From the NCBI GenBank assembly GCA_021604765.1, contig BQJP01000025.1:1-38625 (forward strand): DNA of 38,625 bases. Direction: 5' to 3'. The DNA comes from Thermodesulfobacteriota bacterium. GTDB lineage: Bacteria > Desulfobacterota_D > UBA1144 > Nemesobacterales > UBA2774. Both the position numbers and the translations under genes were made by a program. Position 1 is the stretch's first letter, and every line of letters starts with the position of its first letter. The notes beneath the pieces were generated by a model that saw nothing but the letters and a program-made list of their open reading frames with translations, did no database searches and was not told the origin of the DNA. Positions 24,362-32,931 of the stretch are shown here, in pieces.

Positions 24362-25150
24362 ATGCCTTATGCAAAAGTAAACGGTGTAAGTCTATATTAT
24401 GAGGTTTATGGAGATGGTGACCCGGTAGTGCTCATAGGAGGGCTTGGAAGCCAGCTTCAAAGCTGGGCTACGCAAGTTCCATTATATTCCGAACATTTCA
24501 AAGTTGTAGTTTTTGATAACAGAGGGTCGGGAAAATCAGATAAACCAGAAGAGAGGTATTCAACGGCAGATATGGCAGAGGATACTTCGGCATTAATGTC
24601 AGAACTTGGAATAGAATCTGCCCATGTTGTGGGCAAATCTATGGGGGGCATGATAGGACAGTGGCTAGCTATTAATTACCCACAGAAAGTACAAAAGTTG
24701 GTTCTTGGTTGCTCATCGGCATCTCGAGATGAAGTTGGTAATCAGATTCTTAGGATGGGGAGAGACATTGCAACTAATATTGGAACTCAAGCTGTATGGT
24801 TAATGTCACTTTACTTGGGCTATAACAGAGAGTATATCGAAGAGAATTTAGGGACGATACAAGAGGCTATGTCCACGGTTGTTGACGATCCCGAGTCGCT
24901 TAGGGGTTATATTGGTCAGAGTTACGCTTGCGAAGGTCATAATACACTTGATTTACTAAACAAGATTACTTCAGAGACTCTTGTCATTCTTGGTGAAACT
25001 GATTTGATAGCATCACCCAAACGCTCAAAGGTGCTTGCTGAACAAATACCTGATTCTGTTTTAAAAGTCTTCAGTGGAGTAGGCCATGGATTTTGGAGGG
25101 AGAGGCAGCAAGAGGTTGATGACTTGGTGCTAGATTTTCTATTAAGGTGA
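24362..25150 (+). CDS. Alpha/beta hydrolase (enol-lactonase / esterase-like)
   Basis: A 262-residue alpha/beta hydrolase without a signal peptide. The triad is Ser93 in the nucleophile elbow 'GKSMGG', Asp214 in 'LGETDLIAS' and His242 in 'GVGHGFW'. The oxyanion region is 'GGLGS' (26-30), followed by 'FDNRGSGKSDKP'. Overall the sequence resembles 3-oxoadipate enol-lactonase (PcaD) and related small esterases, but no catabolic genes adjoin, so the substrate is open. It ends the plus-strand run that begins with arfB and is convergent with the Lon-N-domain gene, 4 bp apart. Confidence 0.87.
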   Translation: MPYAKVNGVSLYYEVYGDGDPVVLIGGLGSQLQSWATQVPLYSEHFKVVVFDNRGSGKSDKPEERYSTADMAEDTSALMSELGIESAHVVGKSMGGMIGQWLAINYPQKVQKLVLGCSSASRDEVGNQILRMGRDIATNIGTQAVWLMSLYLGYNREYIEENLGTIQEAMSTVVDDPESLRGYIGQSYACEGHNTLDLLNKITSETLVILGETDLIASPKRSKVLAEQIPDSVLKVFSGVGHGFWRERQQEVDDLVLDFLLR

Positions 25151-25154
25151 AGGT

Positions 25155-25856
25155 CTAGTTAAGATTTCTCTTATCGACAATCTCACTTCTTTTCTGAGAT
25201 GTAATTGAAATCATGTCCAGTCTTGATTGTAAGTCGTTGATTATTATTTCAGATCTTTTCTGGACATTAGTTTCTTCCAGCAGAATTTGTTTATCAAAGA
25301 CGTTAGGAAAGATTAAACTGCCCAATGCATCAGTTAAGTTTTCTAGAGGCAGTTTCGTATTAACATTGATTCTGTGAGCTTTTTGTTTCTCATCAAGATA
25401 TAAATTCCATTTATTTACAAGTTCTTCTATCGTCGTTCTCAGACTCTCATTACTCTCATCAAATTCATTTTCCATGATACTTACACGTGCCTGTCTATAT
25501 GGCTGTTCACTTACTACTTCTATGATTTTTGCCCTTTTTAATCCATACAGAACTATGTTTATCTTACCATCATTAAGTTCTTCAGAACTCACTATTCTTC
25601 CCATTCCTATCACATCATAAACTTCAGGATTTCTGTAATAATCACTTTCCCAACCGGGTTTAAGCAGAGCCATTCCTATAATTTTTTCAGTACTTAAAGC
25701 CTTATGTACCATTTCCCTATATCTAGTTTCAAATATATGTAGCGGGAGCAGTGTATTTGGAAAAAATACTACTGAGGAGAGTGGGAATAGAGGGATAATT
25801 CCTGAAAAATTATCGAGATTCGCAACATCTTTGAGATCTAATTCCGGCAGTTCCAT
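25155..25856 (-). CDS. Stand-alone Lon N-terminal (substrate-binding) domain protein
   Basis: A 233-residue protein consisting of a Lon-N (LAN, PUA-like) domain and a helical tail. It has no AAA+ or protease domain. The domain opens with 'IIPLFPLSSVVFFPNTLLPLHIFETRYREMV', read in pieces, the standard Lon-N start. 'IGMALLKPGWE', 'VIGMGRIV' and 'NIVLYGLKRAKI' follow. In the full protease this domain binds substrates; the function of stand-alone versions is not established. AAGGA lies 8 bp before the ATG. It is divergent from trxA across a 141-bp region. Confidence 0.88.
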   Translation of the reverse strand: MELPELDLKDVANLDNFSGIIPLFPLSSVVFFPNTLLPLHIFETRYREMVHKALSTEKIIGMALLKPGWESDYYRNPEVYDVIGMGRIVSSEELNDGKINIVLYGLKRAKIIEVVSEQPYRQARVSIMENEFDESNESLRTTIEELVNKWNLYLDEKQKAHRINVNTKLPLENLTDALGSLIFPNVFDKQILLEETNVQKRSEIIINDLQSRLDMISITSQKRSEIVDKRNLN

Positions 25857-25930
25857 TAAATAAATCCTTATTTGATGATTTTGAATTTAGTATAGCATAG
25901 GATTGTGGAATAAATTGTGAAAAAATCCTT

Positions 25931-25961
25931 TTGAATCCTTTTCGGTTAGATCATTATCTAA
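25931..25961 (+). promoter_or_regulatory. Candidate trxA promoter with overlapping palindrome
   Basis: TTGAAT (25931-25936) and TTATCT (25954-25959) are 17 bp apart. The palindrome TTAGAT-CATT-ATCTAA (25946-25961) covers the -10, so a regulator bound there would block RNA polymerase. No regulator is identified. Confidence 0.4.
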
Positions 25962-25997
25962 GTTAGTAAATAGCTTGTCGATTCAAGGAGGTGCAAT

Positions 25998-26339
25998 ATG
26001 AGTAGAACGATAACTTTAAATGACGAGAATTTTGAAAATGAAGTACTCAATTCCAAAACTCCAGTCCTTGTAGACTTCTGGGCAGAATGGTGCGGACCAT
26101 GTAGAGCACTGGCCCCTGTTATTGAAGAAATTGCCGAGGAATATGGCGAAAATTTGAAAGTAGGGAAAATAAATGTAGATGAAAACCCAGGAGCACCATC
26201 AGCATTTGAAATAAGGAGTATTCCAACTCTCATAATCTTTAAGGACGGTGCTGTAGTTGACAGAGTTGTAGGAGCGTTACCAAAGAATAATATTACTGAG
26301 CTGATCGATTCGGCAGTTGAGTTTAAGAAAACAGCTTAG
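25998..26339 (+). CDS. trxA: Thioredoxin
   Basis: A 113-residue cytoplasmic disulfide reductase. The active site is '[15 protein letters not shown]' with Cys32 and Cys35. The cis-proline loop is '[13 protein letters not shown]', and '[21 protein letters not shown]' in pieces is typical of TrxA. Strong AAGGAGG ribosome site 5 bp before the ATG. It would be recharged by a thioredoxin reductase not seen here. It is followed by a 151-bp structured interval before the cobalamin adenosyltransferase gene. Confidence 0.96.
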   Translation: MSRTITLNDENFENEVLNSKTPVLVDFWAEWCGPCRALAPVIEEIAEEYGENLKVGKINVDENPGAPSAFEIRSIPTLIIFKDGAVVDRVVGALPKNNITELIDSAVEFKKTA

Positions 26340-26361
26340 GCTATAAATTTGACAATAAAAA

Positions 26362-26453
26362 TTTGGGAGGAATTCTGGTACTTGAGCATTATTAAAATGC
26401 TAGAATTTCTCCCTTAGAATTCGAGTTTCATGATTTTATAACATCCCTCCCAA
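26362..26453 (+). other. Nested inverted repeats between trxA and the cobalamin adenosyltransferase gene
   Basis: GGGAGGAATTCT (26365-26376) pairs with AGAATTTCTCCC (26402-26413): 12 bp with one G-U. It encloses AGCATT-ATTAA-AATGCT (26385-26401). The same 5' arm can instead pair as TTGGGAGG (26363-26370) with CCTCCCAA (26446-26453). The two outer stems are mutually exclusive. No U-run follows, so this is not a standard terminator, and the B12-box of cobalamin riboswitches is absent. Confidence 0.55.
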
Positions 26454-26490
26454 GATTGAACCGTATTGACCATTCGGTTAATATTTCACA

Positions 26491-27048
26491 ATGTCAAAAA
26501 AGAGAATAACCAAGGTTTATACCAAGACCGGTGATAAAGGCCTTACCTCCTTAGTTGGTGGAGAAAGAGTTAGCAAAGCGTCACTCAGAGTGGATTCATA
26601 TGGGGATGTGGATGAATTAAACGCTGTGCTTGGGATAATCCGCTCACAAGGTGTGGATAAGGAAATTAACGCCTTAATAATCAAGATACAAAATGATCTT
26701 TTTGTCATGGGTGCGGATTTAGCGAGCCCTATGAATATAGAAGTTCCTAGAGTAAGTGCTGAAAGTATTGAGAATCTAGAGATAGCAATTGATCAATTTC
26801 TTGAAGAACTTGAGCCTCTTAAAGAATTTATCTTACCCAGCGGCAACACAGGGGGATCGTATCTACATTTTGCTCGAACAGTATCCAGGAGAGCAGAGAG
26901 AAAAGTTGTTAAACTAATGGATGATGAAGAGATCGGAGAAAATGTGCTTATATACTTAAATCGTCTTTCCGATTTACTTTTTGTTATGGCCAGGGTTGAG
27001 AATCAACGTGGGAGCTTTAAAGAAACATTTGTAGATTTTAATAAATAA
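26491..27048 (+). CDS. Cob(I)alamin adenosyltransferase, PduO/MMAB type
   Basis: A 185-residue enzyme making adenosylcobalamin from cob(I)alamin and ATP. The ATP-binding N-terminus is 'TKVYTKTGDKGLTSLVGG'. Further signatures are 'RVDSYGDVDELNAVLG', 'FILPSGNTGGSYLHFARTV' with 'SRRAER' and 'YLNRLSDLLFVMAR'. Length and motifs match the PduO family, not CobA/BtuR or EutT. It implies an adenosylcobalamin-dependent enzyme such as methylmalonyl-CoA mutase elsewhere in the genome. The ATG has no clear Shine-Dalgarno. It heads a plus-strand run through nadA, and the structured interval upstream may affect its expression. Confidence 0.93.
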   Translation: MSKKRITKVYTKTGDKGLTSLVGGERVSKASLRVDSYGDVDELNAVLGIIRSQGVDKEINALIIKIQNDLFVMGADLASPMNIEVPRVSAESIENLEIAIDQFLEELEPLKEFILPSGNTGGSYLHFARTVSRRAERKVVKLMDDEEIGENVLIYLNRLSDLLFVMARVENQRGSFKETFVDFNK

Positions 27049-27104
27049 TAGAGAGCGCACACAAAATAGATATTGATATTGTAAATCCCAAAATTGATGC
27101 TTAT

Positions 27105-27698
27105 TTGGACAGCCTTATTAATAGTGAAGACGACATCCTCTCCGAGATGGAAGAGTTGGCCAGGGAGCAGAATATCCCCATTGTTGGGCGCCAGGTCGGA
27201 AGTTTTCTATATCAGCTTGCAATTACCATAAATGCAAAAAGAATATTTGAACTAGGTTCCGCATTTGGTTATTCCGCATACTGGTTTGCCAAAGCTGTAG
27301 GTGCAGACGGTCAAGTATACTTCACTGATTTATCTAAGAACAATATAAACCTAGCCAAAGATTTTATTAAACTTGTGGGATTTGAAGAGAGAATAGATAT
27401 AAATTTTGGAGACGGTTCTTTAATTTTAGACGAAATCTCAGGAGAGTTTGATATCATTTTTAATGATATCGAGAAAGAGGACTATCCTAAAGTAATAGAT
27501 AAGGCTTATGCTAAACTAAGAACTGGTGGTTTATTTGTTACGGATAATGTTCTTTGGCACGGGAGAGTGATATCAGATGACAAATCACCTGCCACCGAGG
27601 GTGTAAGGGAATTTACGAAACTTCTAATGTCACATGAGGGTTTTTATACAACAATCGTTCCAATTAGGGATGGACTATCAATTAGCGTAAAATTATAA
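27105..27698 (+). CDS. Class I SAM-dependent O-methyltransferase (caffeoyl-CoA OMT-like); true start probably upstream
   Basis: An O-methyltransferase of the PF01596-type group. The SAM motif is 'IFELGSAFGYSAYWFAKAVG'. 'VYFTDLSKNNINLAKDF' binds the ribose, and 'FDIIFNDIEKEDYPK' holds the metal-site Asp region. 'TGGLFVTDNVLWHGRV' has the conserved DN..W. The coordinates use TTG 27105, the only canonical start in frame. But 13 codons of open frame upstream, from 27066, encode 'IDIDIVNPKIDAYL', which matches the conserved family N-terminus. The frame there opens only after a stop at 27042, and no ATG, GTG or TTG occurs. The gene follows the adenosyltransferase and precedes glnD by 17 bp. The methyl acceptor is unknown. 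Confidence 0.82.
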   Translation: MDSLINSEDDILSEMEELAREQNIPIVGRQVGSFLYQLAITINAKRIFELGSAFGYSAYWFAKAVGADGQVYFTDLSKNNINLAKDFIKLVGFEERIDINFGDGSLILDEISGEFDIIFNDIEKEDYPKVIDKAYAKLRTGGLFVTDNVLWHGRVISDDKSPATEGVREFTKLLMSHEGFYTTIVPIRDGLSISVKL

Positions 27699-27715
27699 TC
27701 ACAACCGGTAAAAAA

Positions 27716-30370
27716 ATGAAGAAAGCAGACAATTTGGCTTTAGAAACAAGCGAGTTAAGTAAAAATATAAAGCTCAGACTTATTCGAAAGGAAAATGAGC
27801 TAAGAGAGCTCCATACTAAAAAAGCTAAGCGCGATAGAGCTTTGTCAGGAAGTATACTAGCCAAAAAAAGAACTGAAATTGCTGATAAGTTAATAAGACA
27901 AGCCATAGTACAGCAAGGTTATAAAGACTTAAAAAATGTAGCTATTGTTGCGCTTGGGGGATATGGGAGAAACGAGCTCTGTCCATACTCCGATATTGAT
28001 CTGATGTTTCTTTACAAACCACGCAATAAATCTTTCGCAAAGGATATAACCGAAAAGCTTCTTTATTTGCTGTGGGATCTAAATTTTGAAGTTGGTCATT
28101 CGGTTAGAACTATAGACGAGTGCTTAGAGCTTTGCCTGGACGACGATGAAGACACGACCATCCTAACATCTCTTTTGGACAGCCGCTTAATTTTTGGTGA
28201 TAAAGATCTCTATAACAATTTTGAGAAGAAACTTTTTAACGATCTTATGCCAAGCATTTCCTCAAAATTTATTCAAAAGAAGATAGAAGAAAATGAAGAA
28301 CGAATAGATAGATTCGGCAGATCGATTTATCTGATTGAACCCAATGTAAAAGAGGGAGAGGGTGGACTTAGGGATATTCACTATGCGCTGTGGATTGCAC
28401 AGGCCAAATTTAAAGTAAAGACTTTTGATGAACTCCTTCCCAAGGGAATACTGTTAGAAAAAGAGTTAAGAACTTTTGAAAAGGGGCTTAACTTTCTTCT
28501 CCTTATCAGATCAGAGCTCCACTACCTGGCTCAAAGAAGAGAGGATAGGCTTGGATTTGAATTTCAAGAGAAGATTGCAAAGTTTTTAGGATTTAAAGAT
28601 GCTGAGTTGCCGGGCGTAGAAAGGTTTATGAGAATCTATTATCTAAGAGCAAATGATACCAGGGAGCAGTCAAATAGACTAATTGAGAAATGTGTGACTG
28701 TACCTAGAGCAAAGATACGCACTCCTAAGGCAGTTTCCCTTGAACATGGTTTCATAATCCAAAGTGGCATGTTATCTGTTTCAAGTGCAGAGGTGTTTAA
28801 TGAAGACACTGCTAATTTAATGAGAGCTTTTGAGTATGCAGACAAGCACGAGGTCAGGATGAATACTTATCTTGTTGAATTAATTAGAGAGAGTGTTAAC
28901 CGAACTACTATTGATGAAAGTGTAAGGAATAATGAGGAATTCAATGCTTCTTTCCTAAGGCTTCTAAGAAAAGGTAAAAATGTTGCCGATACATTATTTG
29001 AAATGAACAGGCTCAAACTCTTGGGATATTATATACCTGAATTTGGCAAGATTGTTTGTATGGGTCAGCACGATGCATATCATGTTTACACTGTGGATGT
29101 CCACTCAATATTCATGGTTGGAGAGATTGAAAATCTAATCAATTATAAATATGATGAAGAATTTCCGTTGCTAACAAAAACTGCAGAATCAGTAATGAAA
29201 AGACATGTTTTATTCTTAGCTTGCCTCTTTCATGACATGGGGAAGGGAGAGGGCAGAAATCACGCTCAGAAAGGCGCTGCAATGATACCCAAAATCGCTA
29301 AGCGAATGGGTTTGACGAGAGTAGACGGTGAGCAACTCGAATTTTTAGTAAAGCATCATCTGATCATGACCCATTTCTCACAACGTCGTGATATTCACGA
29401 TTTTAGCTTAATTGCTAGATTTGCAAGATCAGTCAAAACTTTAGAGACGCTATCTTTGCTCTATCTATTAACTTTTGCAGATGTCAGATCGGTAGGACCA
29501 GATGTTTGGACCAACTGGAAGGGCATGTTATTAAAAGAACTCTATATTAGAACGGTGAAGGTCTTAGAGCAGGGAGAGTTCAAAAAAGAAGAACCTAAAG
29601 ATAGATTAAAAAGAGTAACAGAAGATGTAAGTGCGATGTTAAGCAAAAAGGTAACTAAGAGAAATGTTAAAAGTATATTATCTAAAATGCCTGATTCATA
29701 TTTTCTAGGCTTCTCTCCGCGCAAAATCGCAAGCCATGTTGAATTTATAGATAAATCCAAGGGGGTAATAGGGTTTGATCTCTCCTTTTTCCCTAATCAG
29801 GAATTCGATGAGCTTACAATTTGGGGAAAGGATCAACATGGAATATTCTCCAGGCTTTGCGGAGTTATTAGAGCGAGTGGTTTTAATATTCTGGGAGCAA
29901 GAATTGCAACCAGGAGTGACGGAAGGATCTTAGATGTTTTTTATGTGAACAGGCTTGGTAAGTCCAGCGGCGGGGAAGATGAATTATATAAGAAACTCGA
30001 CAGAAATTTAAATGGAGTATTGTCCGGCAAACTCGATTTAGAAAAGCTGGTTGCAGCAAGGAAAAAAGATAGCTCCCGATACGGCAAAAAAATTCCTTTA
30101 TACCCAACACGTGTTGAAATTGACAATGAGGCCTCGGATAAAGCTACTGTTATAGATGTTTTCACATACGATAGAGCTGGTTTACTCTACGATATAACCA
30201 AATCTATTAGCGAGCTTAAACTTTCTATTGAATATGCCAAAATCTCTACAAAAGTAGATCAGGTTGTTGATGCTTTCTATGTTTTAGATATTAAAGGGAA
30301 GAAAATCACTGATAAGGAAAAGATTGAGGATATAAAAGCTGCTATCTTTAATGCCATCGCTACAGGATAA
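27716..30370 (+). CDS. glnD: Bifunctional PII uridylyltransferase / uridylyl-removing enzyme GlnD
   Basis: An 884-residue glutamine sensor that adds UMP to PII proteins under nitrogen limitation and removes it under excess. The nucleotidyltransferase motif is 'GGYGRNELCPYSDIDL' (81-96) with Asp93 and Asp95. 'GEGGLRDIHYALWIAQ' marks the following helical domain. The HD uridylyl-removing site is 'CLFHDMGKG' (His506/Asp507). Two C-terminal ACT domains (about 700-775 and 808-884) begin 'LTIWGKDQHGIFSRL' and 'IDVFTYDRAGLLYDIT' and bind glutamine. All parts are complete. The ribosome site is weak. No glnB, glnK or ntrBC is in the window, but amt at 19914 carries a sigma-54 promoter, consistent with an intact nitrogen-control cascade. 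Confidence 0.96.
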   Translation: MKKADNLALETSELSKNIKLRLIRKENELRELHTKKAKRDRALSGSILAKKRTEIADKLIRQAIVQQGYKDLKNVAIVALGGYGRNELCPYSDIDLMFLYKPRNKSFAKDITEKLLYLLWDLNFEVGHSVRTIDECLELCLDDDEDTTILTSLLDSRLIFGDKDLYNNFEKKLFNDLMPSISSKFIQKKIEENEERIDRFGRSIYLIEPNVKEGEGGLRDIHYALWIAQAKFKVKTFDELLPKGILLEKELRTFEKGLNFLLLIRSELHYLAQRREDRLGFEFQEKIAKFLGFKDAELPGVERFMRIYYLRANDTREQSNRLIEKCVTVPRAKIRTPKAVSLEHGFIIQSGMLSVSSAEVFNEDTANLMRAFEYADKHEVRMNTYLVELIRESVNRTTIDESVRNNEEFNASFLRLLRKGKNVADTLFEMNRLKLLGYYIPEFGKIVCMGQHDAYHVYTVDVHSIFMVGEIENLINYKYDEEFPLLTKTAESVMKRHVLFLACLFHDMGKGEGRNHAQKGAAMIPKIAKRMGLTRVDGEQLEFLVKHHLIMTHFSQRRDIHDFSLIARFARSVKTLETLSLLYLLTFADVRSVGPDVWTNWKGMLLKELYIRTVKVLEQGEFKKEEPKDRLKRVTEDVSAMLSKKVTKRNVKSILSKMPDSYFLGFSPRKIASHVEFIDKSKGVIGFDLSFFPNQEFDELTIWGKDQHGIFSRLCGVIRASGFNILGARIATRSDGRILDVFYVNRLGKSSGGEDELYKKLDRNLNGVLSGKLDLEKLVAARKKDSSRYGKKIPLYPTRVEIDNEASDKATVIDVFTYDRAGLLYDITKSISELKLSIEYAKISTKVDQVVDAFYVLDIKGKKITDKEKIEDIKAAIFNAIATG

Positions 30371-30438
30371 TCTTTACAATAACCTTAAATCCACAACGAC
30401 AATTCTCAATATCTATTAAAGCAGATTTACTAATTATT

Positions 30439-32037
30439 ATGAATAGAAAAGACTTAGTTGAAATCCATACAGATTTTTTAATAATAGGAAGTGGTTTGGC
30501 AGGTCTCTACGCTGCGCTATACGCATCAAAGTTTGGTAAAGTAATACTTTTAACTAAATCCACTATTGAAGAAAGCAATTCATTTTGGGCTCAGGGTGGC
30601 ATCGCAGCCGCAATGGATCCAGAGGATTCAACGTGGTTCCATATTGAAGATACGCTCAAGGCTGGAAGGGGGCTTTGCAATACAGAGGCCGTTGAAATTC
30701 TTGTTGAAGAGGGCAGGGACCGAGTCATAGATTTGATAGCCCTGGGAATGAAATTTGATGCCGGGGAAAGCGGGCTTGAACTTGGGCTTGAGGGCGGACA
30801 TACAAAAAGGCGTGTTCTTCATGCAGGTGGCACTTCGACCGGCAGAGAAATGGTCAGGTTTCTCATTGCTGCAGTTGAAGAAAATCCTTCTATTACAAAG
30901 TTTGAAAATACCGGAGTAATTAAATTCTTGTCAGATAATCAAAACTGTTACGGAGCCTTGGCTCTAGATCAAAATTTTACACCTTCGTTGATAATATCTA
31001 AATCTACTATACTAGCTACAGGCGGGGCTTCAGCTCTTTATAAAAGAACAACCAACCCTAGGGGGTCAGTAGGGGAAGGAATAGCCCTATCTTACCAAGC
31101 GGGTGCTGAGATTGCTGATATGGAGTTTATGCAGTTTCATCCAACTGCTTTTTATAGTGAAAAAGGAGAGAGTTTTCTCATAAGTGAAGCCCTGAGGGGA
31201 GAAGGAGCACATCTCTTAAATAGTGAAGGGAAAAGGTTTATGACAGAATATAGTGAATATGCAGAACTTGCTCCGAGGGATGTTGTCTCACGTGCTATAT
31301 CCTCTGAAATAAATAACTCTGGTGATAACAATGTTTATTTGGACTTAAGGCATATAGAATCAGACTATATCATCAAAAGATTTTCAAATATTTACAACTT
31401 CTGTCTTAGCTCGGGCGTTGATGCTACTAAAGATCTCATCCCGGTTGCTCCTGCTGCTCACTATACGATAGGTGGTGTCAAGACAGGGCTCTACGGCGAA
31501 ACAAACATAAGAGGATTATTTGCATGCGGAGAGGTTGCCTGTACCGAAGTGCATGGGGCTAACCGCTTAGCTAGTAACTCACTTCTTGAGTGCGTAGTAT
31601 TTGCAAAAAGGGCGGTAGATGGGGCTTGTGAAATTCTAAGTGACAATACCAATTCAACTTTCGACATAGATGCCCTTCTCTTTAGTGATCTTAATTTCGA
31701 ACATTCAGAGTCTCAATCCAAATCACTGTCAGGACATAAAAAAGTGGTTTCTCAAATCTTAAACAGCGATGTCGGAATTGTGAGAACAAAAGAAGGACTA
31801 TTAAGAGCTATAAGCAAGATAGAGGAGATTTCACAATCTCTAGAGGAATCTTCAGGATACTATAGACTTAAGCTTAAAATGGTGATTGATGTGTCTCTCT
31901 TAATAGCTAAATCTGCGCTTATTAGAGAGGAATCAAGGGGAGTTCATATTAGGGAAGATTACCCGCAGGAAGATAAGAGTTGGGAAAATCATATAGTAAT
32001 TAGAAAAGGAGAAAAACCTTTATTTACAGCTGTTTAG
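30439..32037 (+). CDS. nadB: L-aspartate oxidase NadB
   Basis: A 532-residue FAD enzyme converting L-aspartate to iminoaspartate, the first step of de novo NAD synthesis. The FAD Rossmann motif GxGxxG is Gly17-Gly22 in 'LIIGSGLAGLYAALYAS'. 'SFWAQGGIAAAMDPEDS' and 'HAGGTSTGREM' are family-specific. The active-site region 'QFHPTAFY', 'SEALRGEGAHLLNSEG' and 'DLRHI' is intact. 'CGEVACTEVHGANRLASNSL' binds FAD near the C-terminus. It starts the nadB-nadC-nadA cluster, 68 bp after glnD, and may share its transcript. Confidence 0.97.
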   Translation: MNRKDLVEIHTDFLIIGSGLAGLYAALYASKFGKVILLTKSTIEESNSFWAQGGIAAAMDPEDSTWFHIEDTLKAGRGLCNTEAVEILVEEGRDRVIDLIALGMKFDAGESGLELGLEGGHTKRRVLHAGGTSTGREMVRFLIAAVEENPSITKFENTGVIKFLSDNQNCYGALALDQNFTPSLIISKSTILATGGASALYKRTTNPRGSVGEGIALSYQAGAEIADMEFMQFHPTAFYSEKGESFLISEALRGEGAHLLNSEGKRFMTEYSEYAELAPRDVVSRAISSEINNSGDNNVYLDLRHIESDYIIKRFSNIYNFCLSSGVDATKDLIPVAPAAHYTIGGVKTGLYGETNIRGLFACGEVACTEVHGANRLASNSLLECVVFAKRAVDGACEILSDNTNSTFDIDALLFSDLNFEHSESQSKSLSGHKKVVSQILNSDVGIVRTKEGLLRAISKIEEISQSLEESSGYYRLKLKMVIDVSLLIAKSALIREESRGVHIREDYPQEDKSWENHIVIRKGEKPLFTAV

Positions 32038-32049
32038 GTTGCTATTCTT

Positions 32050-32895
32050 ATGAATAATATAGAAATGGATTGGGATAAAATTGATTCTATTTTGGTTAAT
32101 GCCCTCAAAGAGGATATAGGGTCGGGCGATATTACAACTGACGCGATTTTTCCCTCAGATGCTACTTGTGAGGCTCGAATTATTAGTAAAGAAGAGGGAG
32201 TGATAGCAGGTATTTCAATAGCAAAAAGAGTTTTTTATAAATTAGACCAGAGTGTTTCTTTTTCCCAAAGTTTATCTGATGGCGATCGTGTTAAGCCCGG
32301 TCAGGAAATACTCAGGATGAAGGCTTTAGTTCGCGCAGTACTTACCGCAGAGCGGCTGGCGCTTAATATTCTCCAAAGGATGTCGGGGATAGCTACAGCT
32401 ACATCACAATATGTGGATGCAGTGAAAGACTCTCAAGCTAAAATATTAGATACTAGAAAAACCGCGCCCGGACTCAGAATTTTAGATAAATATGCGGTTC
32501 TAGCAGGTGGAGGGCAGAACCACCGTTTCGGACTCTTTGATGCAGTTTTAATCAAAGACAATCATATAAATTTTGCAGGCAGCATTACCAAAGCAGTTGA
32601 AATTGTGCGTTCCAAATACCAAGATAAATATAAAATTGAAGTTGAGACATCAACCCTGGATGAGGTAAAGGAAGCTCTTGTTGTAGGAGCTGATATCATC
32701 ATGTTAGATAACATGGATGTTTCAACGATGAAAGAGGCTGTTAAGATTATTAATAGTAAAGCTCTTACCGAAGCTTCAGGTGGCATAACTCTCAATACTA
32801 TTGCAGGTATTGCAGAGACAGGTGTTGATTATATTTCCGTTGGAGCTCTTACACATTCTTCTCCTTCTCTAGACATATCCCTCTATATGGTATAA
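32050..32895 (+). CDS. nadC: Nicotinate-nucleotide pyrophosphorylase (quinolinate phosphoribosyltransferase) NadC
   Basis: A 281-residue enzyme converting quinolinate and PRPP to nicotinate mononucleotide. N-terminal 'ALKEDIGSGDITTDAI', central 'AERLALNILQRMSGIAT' and 'ILDTRKTAPGLRILDKYAV' carry substrate-binding Arg and Lys residues. 'GGGQNHRFGLFDAVLIKDNHI' in pieces completes the quinolinate pocket. The barrel end is 'EASGGITLNTIAGIAETGVDYISVG'-like in short stretches. It begins 12 bp after nadB and is followed by nadA after 36 bp. Confidence 0.97.
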   Translation: MNNIEMDWDKIDSILVNALKEDIGSGDITTDAIFPSDATCEARIISKEEGVIAGISIAKRVFYKLDQSVSFSQSLSDGDRVKPGQEILRMKALVRAVLTAERLALNILQRMSGIATATSQYVDAVKDSQAKILDTRKTAPGLRILDKYAVLAGGGQNHRFGLFDAVLIKDNHINFAGSITKAVEIVRSKYQDKYKIEVETSTLDEVKEALVVGADIIMLDNMDVSTMKEAVKIINSKALTEASGGITLNTIAGIAETGVDYISVGALTHSSPSLDISLYMV

Positions 32896-32931
32896 TTACC
32901 TACTTAAACTTTTACGGATAAAGTAAAATAT

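Noticed and set aside
26340-26490. Cobalamin riboswitch before the adenosyltransferase gene
   Set aside because: The interval is only about 150 bp and lacks the B12-box; only the alternative hairpins described are visible.
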